DNA of 64,000 nt from Flammeovirgaceae bacterium UBA976 (lineage in GTDB: Bacteria; Bacteroidota; Bacteroidia; Cytophagales; Cyclobacteriaceae), in the NCBI GenBank assembly GCA_002292365.1, contig DBBU01000047.1:1-64000 (forward strand). Direction: 5' to 3'. A program made the position numbers and the translations under genes. The notes under the pieces are model-generated. The model saw only the letters and a list, made by a program, of their open reading frames with translations. It was not told the origin of the DNA and ran no database searches. This document shows, one piece after another, positions 30,085 through 38,471 of the stretch. Numbering within the stretch: the stretch's first letter is position 1; each line of letters starts with the position of its first letter.

Positions 30085-31209
30085 ATGAAATTCATAGTTA
30101 ATTCATCCTATCTACTCAAGCAGCTCAATGCCATTAATGGTGTGATTACTACCAATCCAGTAGTTCCAATTTTGGAAAATTTTCTTTTTGAAATCGCAGG
30201 AGGGACCTTGACCATCACCGCATCAGATCTTCAAACATCTATGATTACCGAGTTGGAGGTTGAGGCAAAAGAAGATGGTAGTATTGCGATACCTGCAAAA
30301 ATTTTACTGGAGACGCTTAGAAATTTACCAGAGCAACCTGTAAATTTCACTATAGAAGAAAGTAGCTATAGTATTGAAATCAGTTCGGACAATGGACGTT
30401 ACAAATTGTCAGGAGAAAATGCCACTGACTTCCCTCGGGTACCTACGGTATCAGATGGTTATTCTGTTAATATTTCTTCCTACGTACTGGGGATGGCCAT
30501 TAGTAATACCATTTATGCTGCTAGTAATGATGAGCTAAGGCCTTCTATGACCGGCGTTTTTCTTAAGCTAGATGAGACCAATGCAACTTTTGTGGCGACA
30601 GATTCACATCGTTTGATCAGATATCGCCGCGTCGATATTGTTAGCGACATGTCACATAGTATGATTATTCCCCGGAAGGCTTTGACTTTATTGAAGGCTA
30701 CGTTGCCCTCCGAGGTTACCAATGTGGCGATGGAATTCAATACGTCCAATGCATTTTTTGACTTCAATAGGATTAAAATGATTTGTCGACTCATCGATGA
30801 ACGCTATCCAGATTATGAAAATGTAATACCGGCCGATAATGAGAATAACGTAACTATAGGCAAAGCAGAATTATTGAGTTCGTTGAAACGAATTGCGATT
30901 TATGCTAACAAAACAACACATCAAGTAAGGTTGAAAATCACAGGAAGTGAATTGATGATTTCTTCAGAAGATTTAGATTTTTCCAATGAAGCAAATGAAC
31001 GTTTGGTTTGCGAACATGATGGTGAAGACATCGAAATAGGTTTTAACGCTAAGTTTTTAATTGAAATGCTGGGCAATATATCTTCTGATCAGCTTACATT
31101 TAAGCTGAGTGCACCCAATAAAGCAGGGCTGATTGAACCTTCAAACAAAAATGAAAATGAGGATATTTTAATGCTCGTGATGCCTGTCATGTTGAACAAT
31201 TACGTTTGA
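30085..31209 (+). CDS. dnaN: DNA polymerase III beta sliding clamp
   Basis: 374 residues, normal length, three clamp domains. It begins MKFIVNSSYLLKQLNAINGVI, has the conserved ATDSHRLI phrase near the end of domain 2's first half, and ends VMPVMLNNYV, the usual C-terminal M-P-(V/M) peptide-binding edge. The ring tethers the replicative polymerase to DNA. The gene follows the gld operon by 77 bp with its own promoter; no dnaA lies nearby, so this is not an origin region. Confidence 0.97.
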   Translation: MKFIVNSSYLLKQLNAINGVITTNPVVPILENFLFEIAGGTLTITASDLQTSMITELEVEAKEDGSIAIPAKILLETLRNLPEQPVNFTIEESSYSIEISSDNGRYKLSGENATDFPRVPTVSDGYSVNISSYVLGMAISNTIYAASNDELRPSMTGVFLKLDETNATFVATDSHRLIRYRRVDIVSDMSHSMIIPRKALTLLKATLPSEVTNVAMEFNTSNAFFDFNRIKMICRLIDERYPDYENVIPADNENNVTIGKAELLSSLKRIAIYANKTTHQVRLKITGSELMISSEDLDFSNEANERLVCEHDGEDIEIGFNAKFLIEMLGNISSDQLTFKLSAPNKAGLIEPSNKNENEDILMLVMPVMLNNYV

Positions 31210-31494
31210 TAATAAAAGAGGACCAGTATTTTTCAGTACTAATAAAGGCCTTCACAATCACCGTTAGAATGTCTCTACTTTCTACATCCTAAGGATCAAA
31301 TCTCGCTTGAGAGTACAAATGGATTCTATTTAGGCCTTGTTATCTAAGAGTTAAAAATAATGTTGATCCGATTAAAAAAAGACAAAGATTTTTAATCGTT
31401 ATTAACCCACTATTCATTTTAATCAGGTCTTTTGCGAGCAGCTTGATGGAGACTTATAGTGAAGTTTTAGTCAAGAAAGACTTGTCATAATTAC

Positions 31495-31902
31495 TTATTT
31501 GAGTGAAACGGGTTTACCAGCAGCCTCCCAACTGCTCATGCCTTTGGACAATTCATAGACTTGTGTAAAGCCTATTTCCGCCATTAAGATACGAGTTTTA
31601 TTACTTCTTCCACCTGCGGCACAATAAATCAGCATAGGCTGGTTATGATCAAGTTTTTCAAAGGCGACTTTCATTTGATCAACTTGATTGAAATCAATAT
31701 TAGTAGCACCATCAATATGTCCACTTTTATATTCACTAGGCGTTCTGACATCTATCAGGAACGCATTATTAAGTGTATTTAATTTGGCTTCAAAAGCGTC
31801 AACATCTAGGCGCTCAATAATAGGTTGCTTTTGTTTAGGTGTGGTACAGCTCAGACTGAAGAGCAATATGAGTAAGAAGTTTACATTTCGTAAAACTTTC
31901 AT
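31495..31902 (-). CDS. Rhodanese-domain lipoprotein
   Basis: 135 residues with a lipoprotein signal (LLILLFSLSC). The single rhodanese domain has FLIDVRTPSEYKSGHIDGA and the active loop YCAAGGRSN with its catalytic Cys. It would handle sulfane sulfur or thiols in the periplasm. It follows topA on the same strand with a 65-bp gap, so may be read through from it. The 285 bp beyond its stop toward dnaN hold no gene I can support. Confidence 0.9.
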   Translation of the reverse strand: MKVLRNVNFLLILLFSLSCTTPKQKQPIIERLDVDAFEAKLNTLNNAFLIDVRTPSEYKSGHIDGATNIDFNQVDQMKVAFEKLDHNQPMLIYCAAGGRSNKTRILMAEIGFTQVYELSKGMSSWEAAGKPVSLK

Positions 31903-31967
31903 AAGAATCTTTTTATCAACAAAATAATCATTTTTGATGACAAAAAGATAAATAAAGGGAATTTTAC

Positions 31968-34298
31968 CTATTTTTTCTTTTTGGCTGTAGGCTTTCGACC
32001 CCTCCCTTTTTTGGCAGGTGCCGCATCAGCCAGTTCCTTGCATTCTTGAAAAGTGAGTGATTCAGGTGCCTTTTCTTTGGGAATTTTCACATTTTTTTTA
32101 CCAAATTTGATATAGGGTCCAAATTTCCCATTAATGACAAATACATTTTCATCTTCATCAAATGTTTTGATGTATTTGTTGGCATCTTCTTCTCGTTTTT
32201 CTAAGATCAAGTCAATGGCAGCCTCTTGCTCTATAGTGAGTGGATCTTGTTCGGGCTTCAAGGAAATAAATTTGCCGGAATGCTTGACATAAGGTCCGTA
32301 CCGACCCACGTTGACTTGAATTTCAGCTTCTTCGAATACACCTATGATTCGAGGTAATTTGAAGAGTTCGAGAGCATCTTCAAGGGTTATTTTGTCTAGA
32401 AATTGTCCTTTGCGTAGGCTGGCAAATTTGGGTTTTTCTTCTTCATCGAGATCTCCCAATTGGACGTAAGCACCGAATTTCCCCAGTCGGGCACTGATGG
32501 GCTTACCCGTGATAGGATCCTCACCAATCAGACGGTTTCTGTTATTTACATCAGATCTTTTGAGCTGATCAGATTCTTCTACCCGTGCATGGAAGGGTGC
32601 GTAAAAGGACTTGATCATTTTAGTCCAATTGGTTTTCCCATTGGCGATGTCATCAAATTCTTGTTCGACTTTGGCTGTAAACTTAACATCAATAACCGCT
32701 GGGAAATGCTCTACCAAAAAATCATTTACAATCAATGCGGTATTGGTAGGAAACAGCTTATTTTTTTCGGCACCAGTGATCTCAATTTTGGTTTCACCTT
32801 GAATTTTTTGGTTGGTTAAGATCAATTCTCGATAAGACCTTTCACGACCGTCTCTATTTTCCTTCTCTATGTAATTTCTTTTGATGATGGTTGAAATGGT
32901 AGGTGCATAAGTTGAAGGTCTTCCAATGCCCATTTCTTCCAATTTCTTCACTAAACTGGCTTCCGAGTATCGAGGTTGGGCTCGCGCAAAAACTTCTCTA
33001 CCTACCAGTCTTTGGAGGTCCAACTGCTGACCCACGTTTAGGGGGGGTAGCATGTCCTTTTGATCGTCATCTTCATCTTCATCTTTGGACTCTAGATAAA
33101 CCTTCAAAAAGCCTTCAAATTTAATGACTTCACCCGAGGCAACAAGTTTTTCGTCCGTCGTTGAGATGCCAATCGTAGCGGTGGTTTTCTCAAGTCGTGC
33201 ATCGGACATTTGGGAGGCGATGGCACGTTTCCAAATGAGCTCATATAATCGATTTCCTGCGGAATCCGCACCAGCATTCTGTTGGGTGAAATCCGTAGGT
33301 CTGATCGCTTCATGCGCCTCTTGGGCACTTTGATTCTTAGTTTTGAATTTTCTAGTTTCACTAAACTCTTTGCCATAAGAGTCTAAAATCATATTTTTAG
33401 CACCTTCTGTAGCGTCATTAGAAAGATTCAATGAATCGGTTCTCATGTAGGAGATTTTACCGGATTCATATAATTTTTGGGCGACTTGCATGGTCATAGA
33501 AACTGGAAATCCCAATTTCCGTGCAGCCTCTTGTTGCAGTGTAGAGGTAGTAAAAGGAGGTGAGGGTGATTTTTTTGCAGGTTTAGTGATCAGATCTATG
33601 ATGGAGAAATCAGCAGATTTACATTTCTCAAGAAAATCTTGAGCTTCTTCTTCCGTTTTAAATTTTTTGGGCAATTCGGCTTTTAAAACTTTTCTCACAT
33701 TGAGATCAAATAATGCCGTGATTTTGAAAGCAGACGTACTCAAGAAATCATCGATCTCACGTTCACGCTCAACGACCAATCGAACAGAGACTGATTGTAC
33801 CCGTCCAGCTGAAAGTCCATATTTAATTTTTTTCCATAGAACGGGTGATAACTCATATCCTACCAATCGGTCAAGTACCCTTCGGGCTTGCTGGGCATCC
33901 ACTAAATTTTGATCGATTACCCTTGGGTTATCAATGGCATTTTTGATGGCATTTTTTGTGATTTCTCTAAAAACAATTCGCCTCGTGTTCTGATCATTGA
34001 GGTTAAGGGCTTTACTTAAGTGCCAAGATATGGCCTCTCCTTCGCGGTCATCATCCGAAGCTAAGTAGACCATATCCGATTTTTTCACAGACTTTAATAA
34101 ATCCTTAATAATATCTTTCTTATCTGCAGTTACCTCATAAGTGGGTTCGAAATTATTTTTAACATCTATGGAAAGATCATCTTTTGGGAGGTCTCGAATA
34201 TGACCATAGGAAGATTTTACTTCAAAATCTTTCCCTAAATACCCTTCGATTGTTTTTGCTTTAGCCGGTGACTCTACTATTACAAGGTTTTTTCCCAT
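31968..34298 (-). CDS. topA: DNA topoisomerase I
   Basis: 776 residues, type IA. The Toprim domain has VIVESPAKAKTIEGYLG at the start and SDDDREGEAIS; the active tyrosine is in ISYMRTDS. The C-terminal part has topoisomerase C-terminal repeats (GRYGPYVKHSGKF, NGKFGPYIKFGKK) in place of zinc fingers and ends in a Lys-rich tail, as in other Bacteroidota. It relaxes negative supercoils. It is divergent from the SixA-like locus, with a candidate promoter in the 113 bp between. Confidence 0.97.
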   Translation of the reverse strand: MGKNLVIVESPAKAKTIEGYLGKDFEVKSSYGHIRDLPKDDLSIDVKNNFEPTYEVTADKKDIIKDLLKSVKKSDMVYLASDDDREGEAISWHLSKALNLNDQNTRRIVFREITKNAIKNAIDNPRVIDQNLVDAQQARRVLDRLVGYELSPVLWKKIKYGLSAGRVQSVSVRLVVEREREIDDFLSTSAFKITALFDLNVRKVLKAELPKKFKTEEEAQDFLEKCKSADFSIIDLITKPAKKSPSPPFTTSTLQQEAARKLGFPVSMTMQVAQKLYESGKISYMRTDSLNLSNDATEGAKNMILDSYGKEFSETRKFKTKNQSAQEAHEAIRPTDFTQQNAGADSAGNRLYELIWKRAIASQMSDARLEKTTATIGISTTDEKLVASGEVIKFEGFLKVYLESKDEDEDDDQKDMLPPLNVGQQLDLQRLVGREVFARAQPRYSEASLVKKLEEMGIGRPSTYAPTISTIIKRNYIEKENRDGRERSYRELILTNQKIQGETKIEITGAEKNKLFPTNTALIVNDFLVEHFPAVIDVKFTAKVEQEFDDIANGKTNWTKMIKSFYAPFHARVEESDQLKRSDVNNRNRLIGEDPITGKPISARLGKFGAYVQLGDLDEEEKPKFASLRKGQFLDKITLEDALELFKLPRIIGVFEEAEIQVNVGRYGPYVKHSGKFISLKPEQDPLTIEQEAAIDLILEKREEDANKYIKTFDEDENVFVINGKFGPYIKFGKKNVKIPKEKAPESLTFQECKELADAAPAKKGRGRKPTAKKKK

Positions 34299-34317
34299 TC
34301 TATTCCAAATTAAGCCT

Positions 34318-34347
34318 CAAAGATGAATATATTTTTCAATATTCAAA
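34318..34347 (-). promoter_or_regulatory. Candidate -33/-7 promoter for topA
   Basis: Read on the minus strand: TTTG (34347-34344), an 18-bp spacer, then CATCTTTG (34325-34318), which matches TAnnTTTG except for the first T. The topA ATG lies 20 nt downstream. Confidence 0.42.
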
Positions 34348-34411
34348 CACATCTTTTGAGTTCTCATTTTTTTTCTTTGTAAGATATTGTAGAAAGATTC
34401 AAATTTGATTC

Positions 34412-34896
34412 ATGGAAAGATCTTTATTCTTGGCACGTCACGCAACAGCCTTAACTACTTCATCAAAGGATGACTTTAATCCTAAACTTTCAGCGCTGGG
34501 TCTACGTCAAAGTCGGCGTATGGAGGCTTGTCTCTTACAAGGCAATTTATCTCTAGAGGATATTTTACCAGTAGTTCCCATTGTACTAAAAGTACCACAC
34601 AATATATTTGTATCGCCTTAAATATTAAAGATGGGATTTATTTTGACAAAAGTTATTACCAAGCATCAAGAAGGGTGATGGTTGAGAAGCTTTGCCAGAT
34701 TTCAAATAACTTAAAAAAAATATTAATAGTAGCTCATAATTCAGAAGTCACTCAGTTATTGCACTTTCTTTGTCCGACTAAAGTAGTGCATTTAGATCCT
34801 GCGGATATTGTGCACATTGAGTTTACTGGAATAGAGTGGAATGAAATCACCGAGGATTCAGGTATTTTCATCAGGAGAGTATCTTTTAGGGATTAG
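34412..34896 (+). pseudogene. SixA-type histidine phosphatase, interrupted by a frameshift
   Basis: The first part (34412 on) encodes LARHATALT with the RH phosphatase start, and LSALGLRQSRRM; the second part, in the -1 frame up to 34896, encodes LIVAHNSEVTQLLHF with the second catalytic His. Adding one T to the TTTT run at 34563-34566 joins the halves into a ~161-residue SixA-like protein reading DIFTSSSHCTKSTTQ at the join. Even so, the Arg expected in the SSPxxRAxQT motif is missing. It is either a decaying gene or a homopolymer sequencing error; no slippery heptamer is present for programmed shifting. Confidence 0.7.
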
Positions 34897-34998
34897 AAAT
34901 GATATAATTCATTCTCAACCGCTCATTAAATAATATTATTTTTTAATTATTTTGAATGTTACTTTTTGTGTGGCTGTTCATTCAGCTTAATATAGCAA

Positions 34999-35006
34999 TA
35001 GGTTTG
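34999..35006 (+). promoter_or_regulatory. -7 box upstream of the glycerate kinase gene
   Basis: TAGGTTTG, a full match to TAnnTTTG, 17 nt before the ATG at 35024. No TTG is found 17-23 bp upstream (TTC at 34977-34979 is the nearest), so the -33 box is weak or absent. Confidence 0.4.
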
Positions 35007-35023
35007 TAAATGCGCTAGACTTT

Positions 35024-36187
35024 ATGAAAGTACTCATTGTACCTAATCCCTTTAAAAATGCGTTAAGTGCCGAAGCCGCTGGCCAAGCCATGAAAGAAGG
35101 TATCCTCGCTATTGATCCGAACGCCGAAGTAGAAATGATTCCGATGGCCGATGGAGGGGATGGTTCGCTCAAATTATTGATTGAGCCATTTGGAGCAGAT
35201 CTCATGAGCTCCGCAGTGCTTGATCCTTTAGGCAGAAAGATTCATGCCCAATGGGGTTTCAATCTTGAAACTCGGACGGCGATCATAGAATTAGCAGAAG
35301 CAAGTGGAATCAGACTTTTGAAGTCGAACGAACTAGATCCTTTCAAGGCTCATACTTTTGGTACAGGGGAGCTCATCAATGAAGCCCTAGCTGAGGGTGC
35401 CCAAACAATTTATTTAACGGTTGGAGGTTCTGCAACCCTAGATGGGGGCTTTGGCATTCTCAAAGCGTTGGGCACAGATTTCCTAGATAAATCAGGTCAT
35501 GCGGTAGATGTGCGTCAATTAGCAGATCTTAGTTTGGTAGCTGCACTCAACTTTGATAAACTCAGGAGAAACCTACATCAAGTAAACATCGAAGTATTGG
35601 TAGATGTTGAAAATACACTTTGTGGAAATGAAGGTGCGGTCCGCATCTATGGCACTCAAAAAGGGGTTCAACAGCATCAAATACAGGTATTTGAAAATAT
35701 CATTCAACATTGGGGTAATTTGCTGACGGCTGCCTCAAATCAAAATATTTTTGAGCTGGTGGGGGGAGGAGCCAGTGGTGGTGTACCAGCTGCTATGGCC
35801 GCTTGCCATTCCCAAGTAACCCTACATCCTGGGGCGTCATTTTTTATGGATTTTTTCAAGATACCTGAAAAGATACTTGATGTAGATGTTGTCTTGACTT
35901 GTGAGGGGGAAATCGATAATCAGACAAGTTATGGTAAAGGTCCAGGTTTCATAGCAAAATTAGCACATGATCAAAAGGTAGCCTGTATTGGTCTTTGCGG
36001 TCAGTTGGGGGCTGATTATGACGCTAAAACATCCTTTTTTCATGCTCTCTTTCCTATCAATAAAAGGTTACTTTCCCCGGCGCTAGCTATGGGGCGGACG
36101 GCATCCAACCTGCGTTACCTGGCAGGTCAGGTATACGCTTTAATGATTTTAAAGCCCCAGGAGGTAGGTGATGAAGGCATCACTTGA
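35024..36187 (+). CDS. glxK: Glycerate kinase
   Basis: 387 residues, the usual length for GarK/GlxK kinases. It begins MKVLIVPNPFKNALSA and has the conserved PMADGGDGSLK, VGGSATLDGGFG and GGGASGGVPAAM glycine loops, plus the late CEGEIDNQTSYGKGP motif that identifies the family. It phosphorylates D-glycerate to 2-phosphoglycerate in glycolate/glyoxylate or glycerate use. No glyoxylate genes are nearby. Its last 39 bases overlap the convergent thioredoxin-like gene. Confidence 0.95.
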   Translation: MKVLIVPNPFKNALSAEAAGQAMKEGILAIDPNAEVEMIPMADGGDGSLKLLIEPFGADLMSSAVLDPLGRKIHAQWGFNLETRTAIIELAEASGIRLLKSNELDPFKAHTFGTGELINEALAEGAQTIYLTVGGSATLDGGFGILKALGTDFLDKSGHAVDVRQLADLSLVAALNFDKLRRNLHQVNIEVLVDVENTLCGNEGAVRIYGTQKGVQQHQIQVFENIIQHWGNLLTAASNQNIFELVGGGASGGVPAAMAACHSQVTLHPGASFFMDFFKIPEKILDVDVVLTCEGEIDNQTSYGKGPGFIAKLAHDQKVACIGLCGQLGADYDAKTSFFHALFPINKRLLSPALAMGRTASNLRYLAGQVYALMILKPQEVGDEGIT

Positions 36188-36712
36188 GTATTTTGCCATG
36201 CCTCTTTGACTGATGACAATGTGCCCTTCGGTGTCGATGACAAAAGTGGTAGGGATGGCAGTGGACTCATATACTTTCGGTAGGCGGCTTTTGGGGAAGT
36301 AAATGGGAAAATCAAAATCTTTTCGCTTTGCAAAGGCCTTGGCTTTTTCGCGATCTTCATCTAGGGATATGATGGCAAAATGAATTTCTTTGTTTACCGA
36401 TTGATAGAGCTTATTGATGTCGGGCATTTCTGCAATACAAGGCGGACACCAAGTAGCCCAAAAGTTTAAAAAGATCGGTTTACCTTTCCAATCTGCTAGG
36501 TCAAGGGTATTCCCCTCTAAATTCTCAAGTACTAGGTCATAATCAGCCAATACGTTCGCTTCATTTTCTGAAGGTTGGAAGATTCCGGTACTCAGGACAA
36601 TACGCTGAAGAGTTCCAATGACTTCTGTATGGTATCCTGTGAAGTAAAGTCCTCCTCCAATCAGAAAGAAGGCAGCCCATTCAATGACTCCTCTTTTTAT
36701 GTTTTTTGCCAT
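36149..36712 (-). CDS. TlpA/ResA-type membrane-anchored thioredoxin
   Basis: 187 residues. One N-terminal helix (IEWAAFFLIGGGLYFTGY) anchors a periplasmic thioredoxin fold with active site WCPPC in FLNFWATWCPPCIAEMP and the cis-proline in AIPTTFVID. This is the layout of TlpA/ResA reductases that reduce disulfides in cytochrome c or other exported proteins. No cytochrome maturation gene is adjacent. The 3' end overlaps the glycerate kinase gene by 39 bp in the opposite direction. Confidence 0.92.
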   Translation of the reverse strand: MAKNIKRGVIEWAAFFLIGGGLYFTGYHTEVIGTLQRIVLSTGIFQPSENEANVLADYDLVLENLEGNTLDLADWKGKPIFLNFWATWCPPCIAEMPDINKLYQSVNKEIHFAIISLDEDREKAKAFAKRKDFDFPIYFPKSRLPKVYESTAIPTTFVIDTEGHIVISQRGMAKYSSDAFITYLLGL

Positions 36713-36930
36713 AAGATTTTAATTCAATCGATCTTCTTTCTTGTTGCTTACCATAAAATAGATTCAATTTTCTAAATTTGATTTAATTTACAGAGGGGGT
36801 ACATAAGTATAAGGTACGATACTGTTTTGGATCACCTCTTATACATGAGAGGAAACTAGACAGATTAGGGTGTAAAACTTTAGATTTTTTAATAAATAAG
36901 ATGCTTAATAGGAATTATTTTTTAAATAAG

Positions 36931-37332
36931 ATGAAATATTTCCATAAACTGATGTGGATTTTGGCATTGGGCATCGTCTTTAGCTGCGAAGAAGATGGAT
37001 TCCCAATGGCCTTGTATGATTATCAAGTAGAACGTTTATTGCACGGGGGGTCAGAGAAAATGTGGCAAACCGATGAGGAAGGTGTCGTGGGTTATTTATT
37101 GTTCGAATCGCTTGATGATTCGGTCAACGTCATGGGCATTACTATTGATTTTTCTGATACCCTCTCATTGGGTATGATGAGAGCCTCGGTAAAGTCTTTG
37201 CTTTTTTCTGATAGCTTGTTATTTGCCGATGGTAATTTTTGGCTGATAGAAGAAGTTTCTGCGCATTCGCTGCTATTTAAAGGAGCGGTTTTAGATTTGG
37301 GTAGAAAGTATACTTGGTATGAAACAGAATGA
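36931..37332 (+). CDS. Small lipoprotein of unknown function
   Basis: 133 residues from ATG 36931, chosen because it places a lipoprotein signal at the N-terminus (MKYFHKLMWILALGIVFSC, lipid Cys in FSC); the upstream ATG at 36901 adds ten residues. The mature part of ~113 residues is rich in beta-forming and acidic residues (VGYLLFESLDDS, LLFADGNFWLIEE), lipocalin-like in feel, but I recognise no family. A -7-like TAAATTTG is at 36773-36780, too far upstream to be certain. The gene is single, convergent with rsmE. Confidence 0.68.
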   Translation: MKYFHKLMWILALGIVFSCEEDGFPMALYDYQVERLLHGGSEKMWQTDEEGVVGYLLFESLDDSVNVMGITIDFSDTLSLGMMRASVKSLLFSDSLLFADGNFWLIEEVSAHSLLFKGAVLDLGRKYTWYETE

Positions 37333-37364
37333 CTTTTTTTTGCTGATGTGGAAGGTCTATGGCT

Positions 37365-38063
37365 CTAATAATGATGGATGAGATTTACGGCGATGGCAGA
37401 CATGATACCTGCCGTTTCCGTTCTTAAAATTTTTTCACCTAGACTCATGGGTTGATAACCTTTTTCCAATGCTTTTTCCAATTCATCTGATGTGAAATCT
37501 CCTTCTGGACCGATGAGAATGATTTGACGTGACTGCGGCATCAAATAAGTGGTTAAATGGGCTAATCCGGGCTGAACGGTGGCGATATAGCAAGGATCTT
37601 CTCTGGTATGTTGCATAAACGTATCGAAACTTACCAATGGATGTATTATCGTCTTAAACCCTCCTTTAGATTGCTTTAGAGCACTGATCGTTTTTTTTTC
37701 TAATCGATCCAACTTTAATTTAGAGCGTTCTGTATTTTTTGTATGGATGAAACTGATTTCGTCTACGCCCAATTCACAAGCTTTTTCTACAAACCACTCC
37801 ATTCTCTCAGTCTGTTTGGTGGGTGCAATGGCAAGATGCTGATGAAAGGATTTTTGAATAATTTTATCATTTGATAGAATTTCAAAATGGCATTCTTTAC
37901 TATGTGTGCTGATTATTTTCACCTTGGCAATCAGGCCTTTTCCATTGGTGATATGCACCTGGTCACCGATTTGATGTCTAAGGACCTGCAGGCAATGTCT
38001 AGTTTCATCTTCGTTCAAGGAATGGGTGCCTAAATGTAAGTCCGATTGATAAAATAAATGCAA
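37365..38063 (-). CDS. rsmE: 16S rRNA (uracil1498-N3)-methyltransferase
   Basis: 232 residues of SPOUT fold. MHLFYQSD at the start, the PUA-like ETRHCLQVLR segment, and the trefoil-knot SAM site ILIGPEGDFTSDE with SLGEKILRTETA near the end identify RsmE, which methylates U1498 of 16S rRNA. The start codon is TTG at 38061-38063, with no in-frame ATG before an upstream stop; homologues begin MHLFY at this place, so TTG is taken as real. Confidence 0.94.
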   Translation of the reverse strand: MHLFYQSDLHLGTHSLNEDETRHCLQVLRHQIGDQVHITNGKGLIAKVKIISTHSKECHFEILSNDKIIQKSFHQHLAIAPTKQTERMEWFVEKACELGVDEISFIHTKNTERSKLKLDRLEKKTISALKQSKGGFKTIIHPLVSFDTFMQHTREDPCYIATVQPGLAHLTTYLMPQSRQIILIGPEGDFTSDELEKALEKGYQPMSLGEKILRTETAGIMSAIAVNLIHHY

Positions 38064-38471
38064 ATGGTTCAGCTTTTAAGGCTCAAATATTTATGATAAA
38101 TGGTCGTGCAGCAGGGATAGTTTTTAACAGATTTAAATCATCACGATCAATTTTTTTCTATATTAAAGATTCTGCTTCATATTCCCACTAATAAGTTCCA
38201 ATAATTTCTTTATTGAACATTATTCTGGTCCATTACCGTTTATAAAATTAATTTATTTTTTAGTATTTGTTAATTATAAAGAGCTTGTTAGCACAAAATT
38301 ATGTGGTATTTGATCAGGAATCGACGAAGTGCTCAGGAGTGGATATTCATTTCTTGATCTGGTTATAGCTATGGTATTAATAGCTTAAACATTCACATTA
38401 CCAAAAAGCAAAATCTCTATTTTTACTGATTCTAAAATATACATATATTTACTTAAACAACAGAAAATCCC
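38064..38471. other. Intergenic region upstream of glnN and rsmE
   Basis: A 408-bp divergent, AT-rich region. I see no gene, tRNA or strong hairpin. The nearest promoter-like element for glnN is TATATTTAC ending about 20 nt before its ATG (7 of 8 matches to TAnnTTTG) without a clear TTG at -33. No sigma-54 box (TGGCAC-N5-TTGC) is seen. The length suggests regulatory content for a nitrogen-controlled gene, but none could be read. Confidence 0.45.

Noticed and set aside
30085-31209. Replication origin near dnaN
   Set aside because: No dnaA, recF or gyrB and no cluster of DnaA boxes; dnaN stands apart from the origin in this phylum.
34528-34896. A free-standing 122-codon gene
   Set aside because: It begins in the middle of the SixA-like fold and is best explained as the frameshifted second half of that gene.
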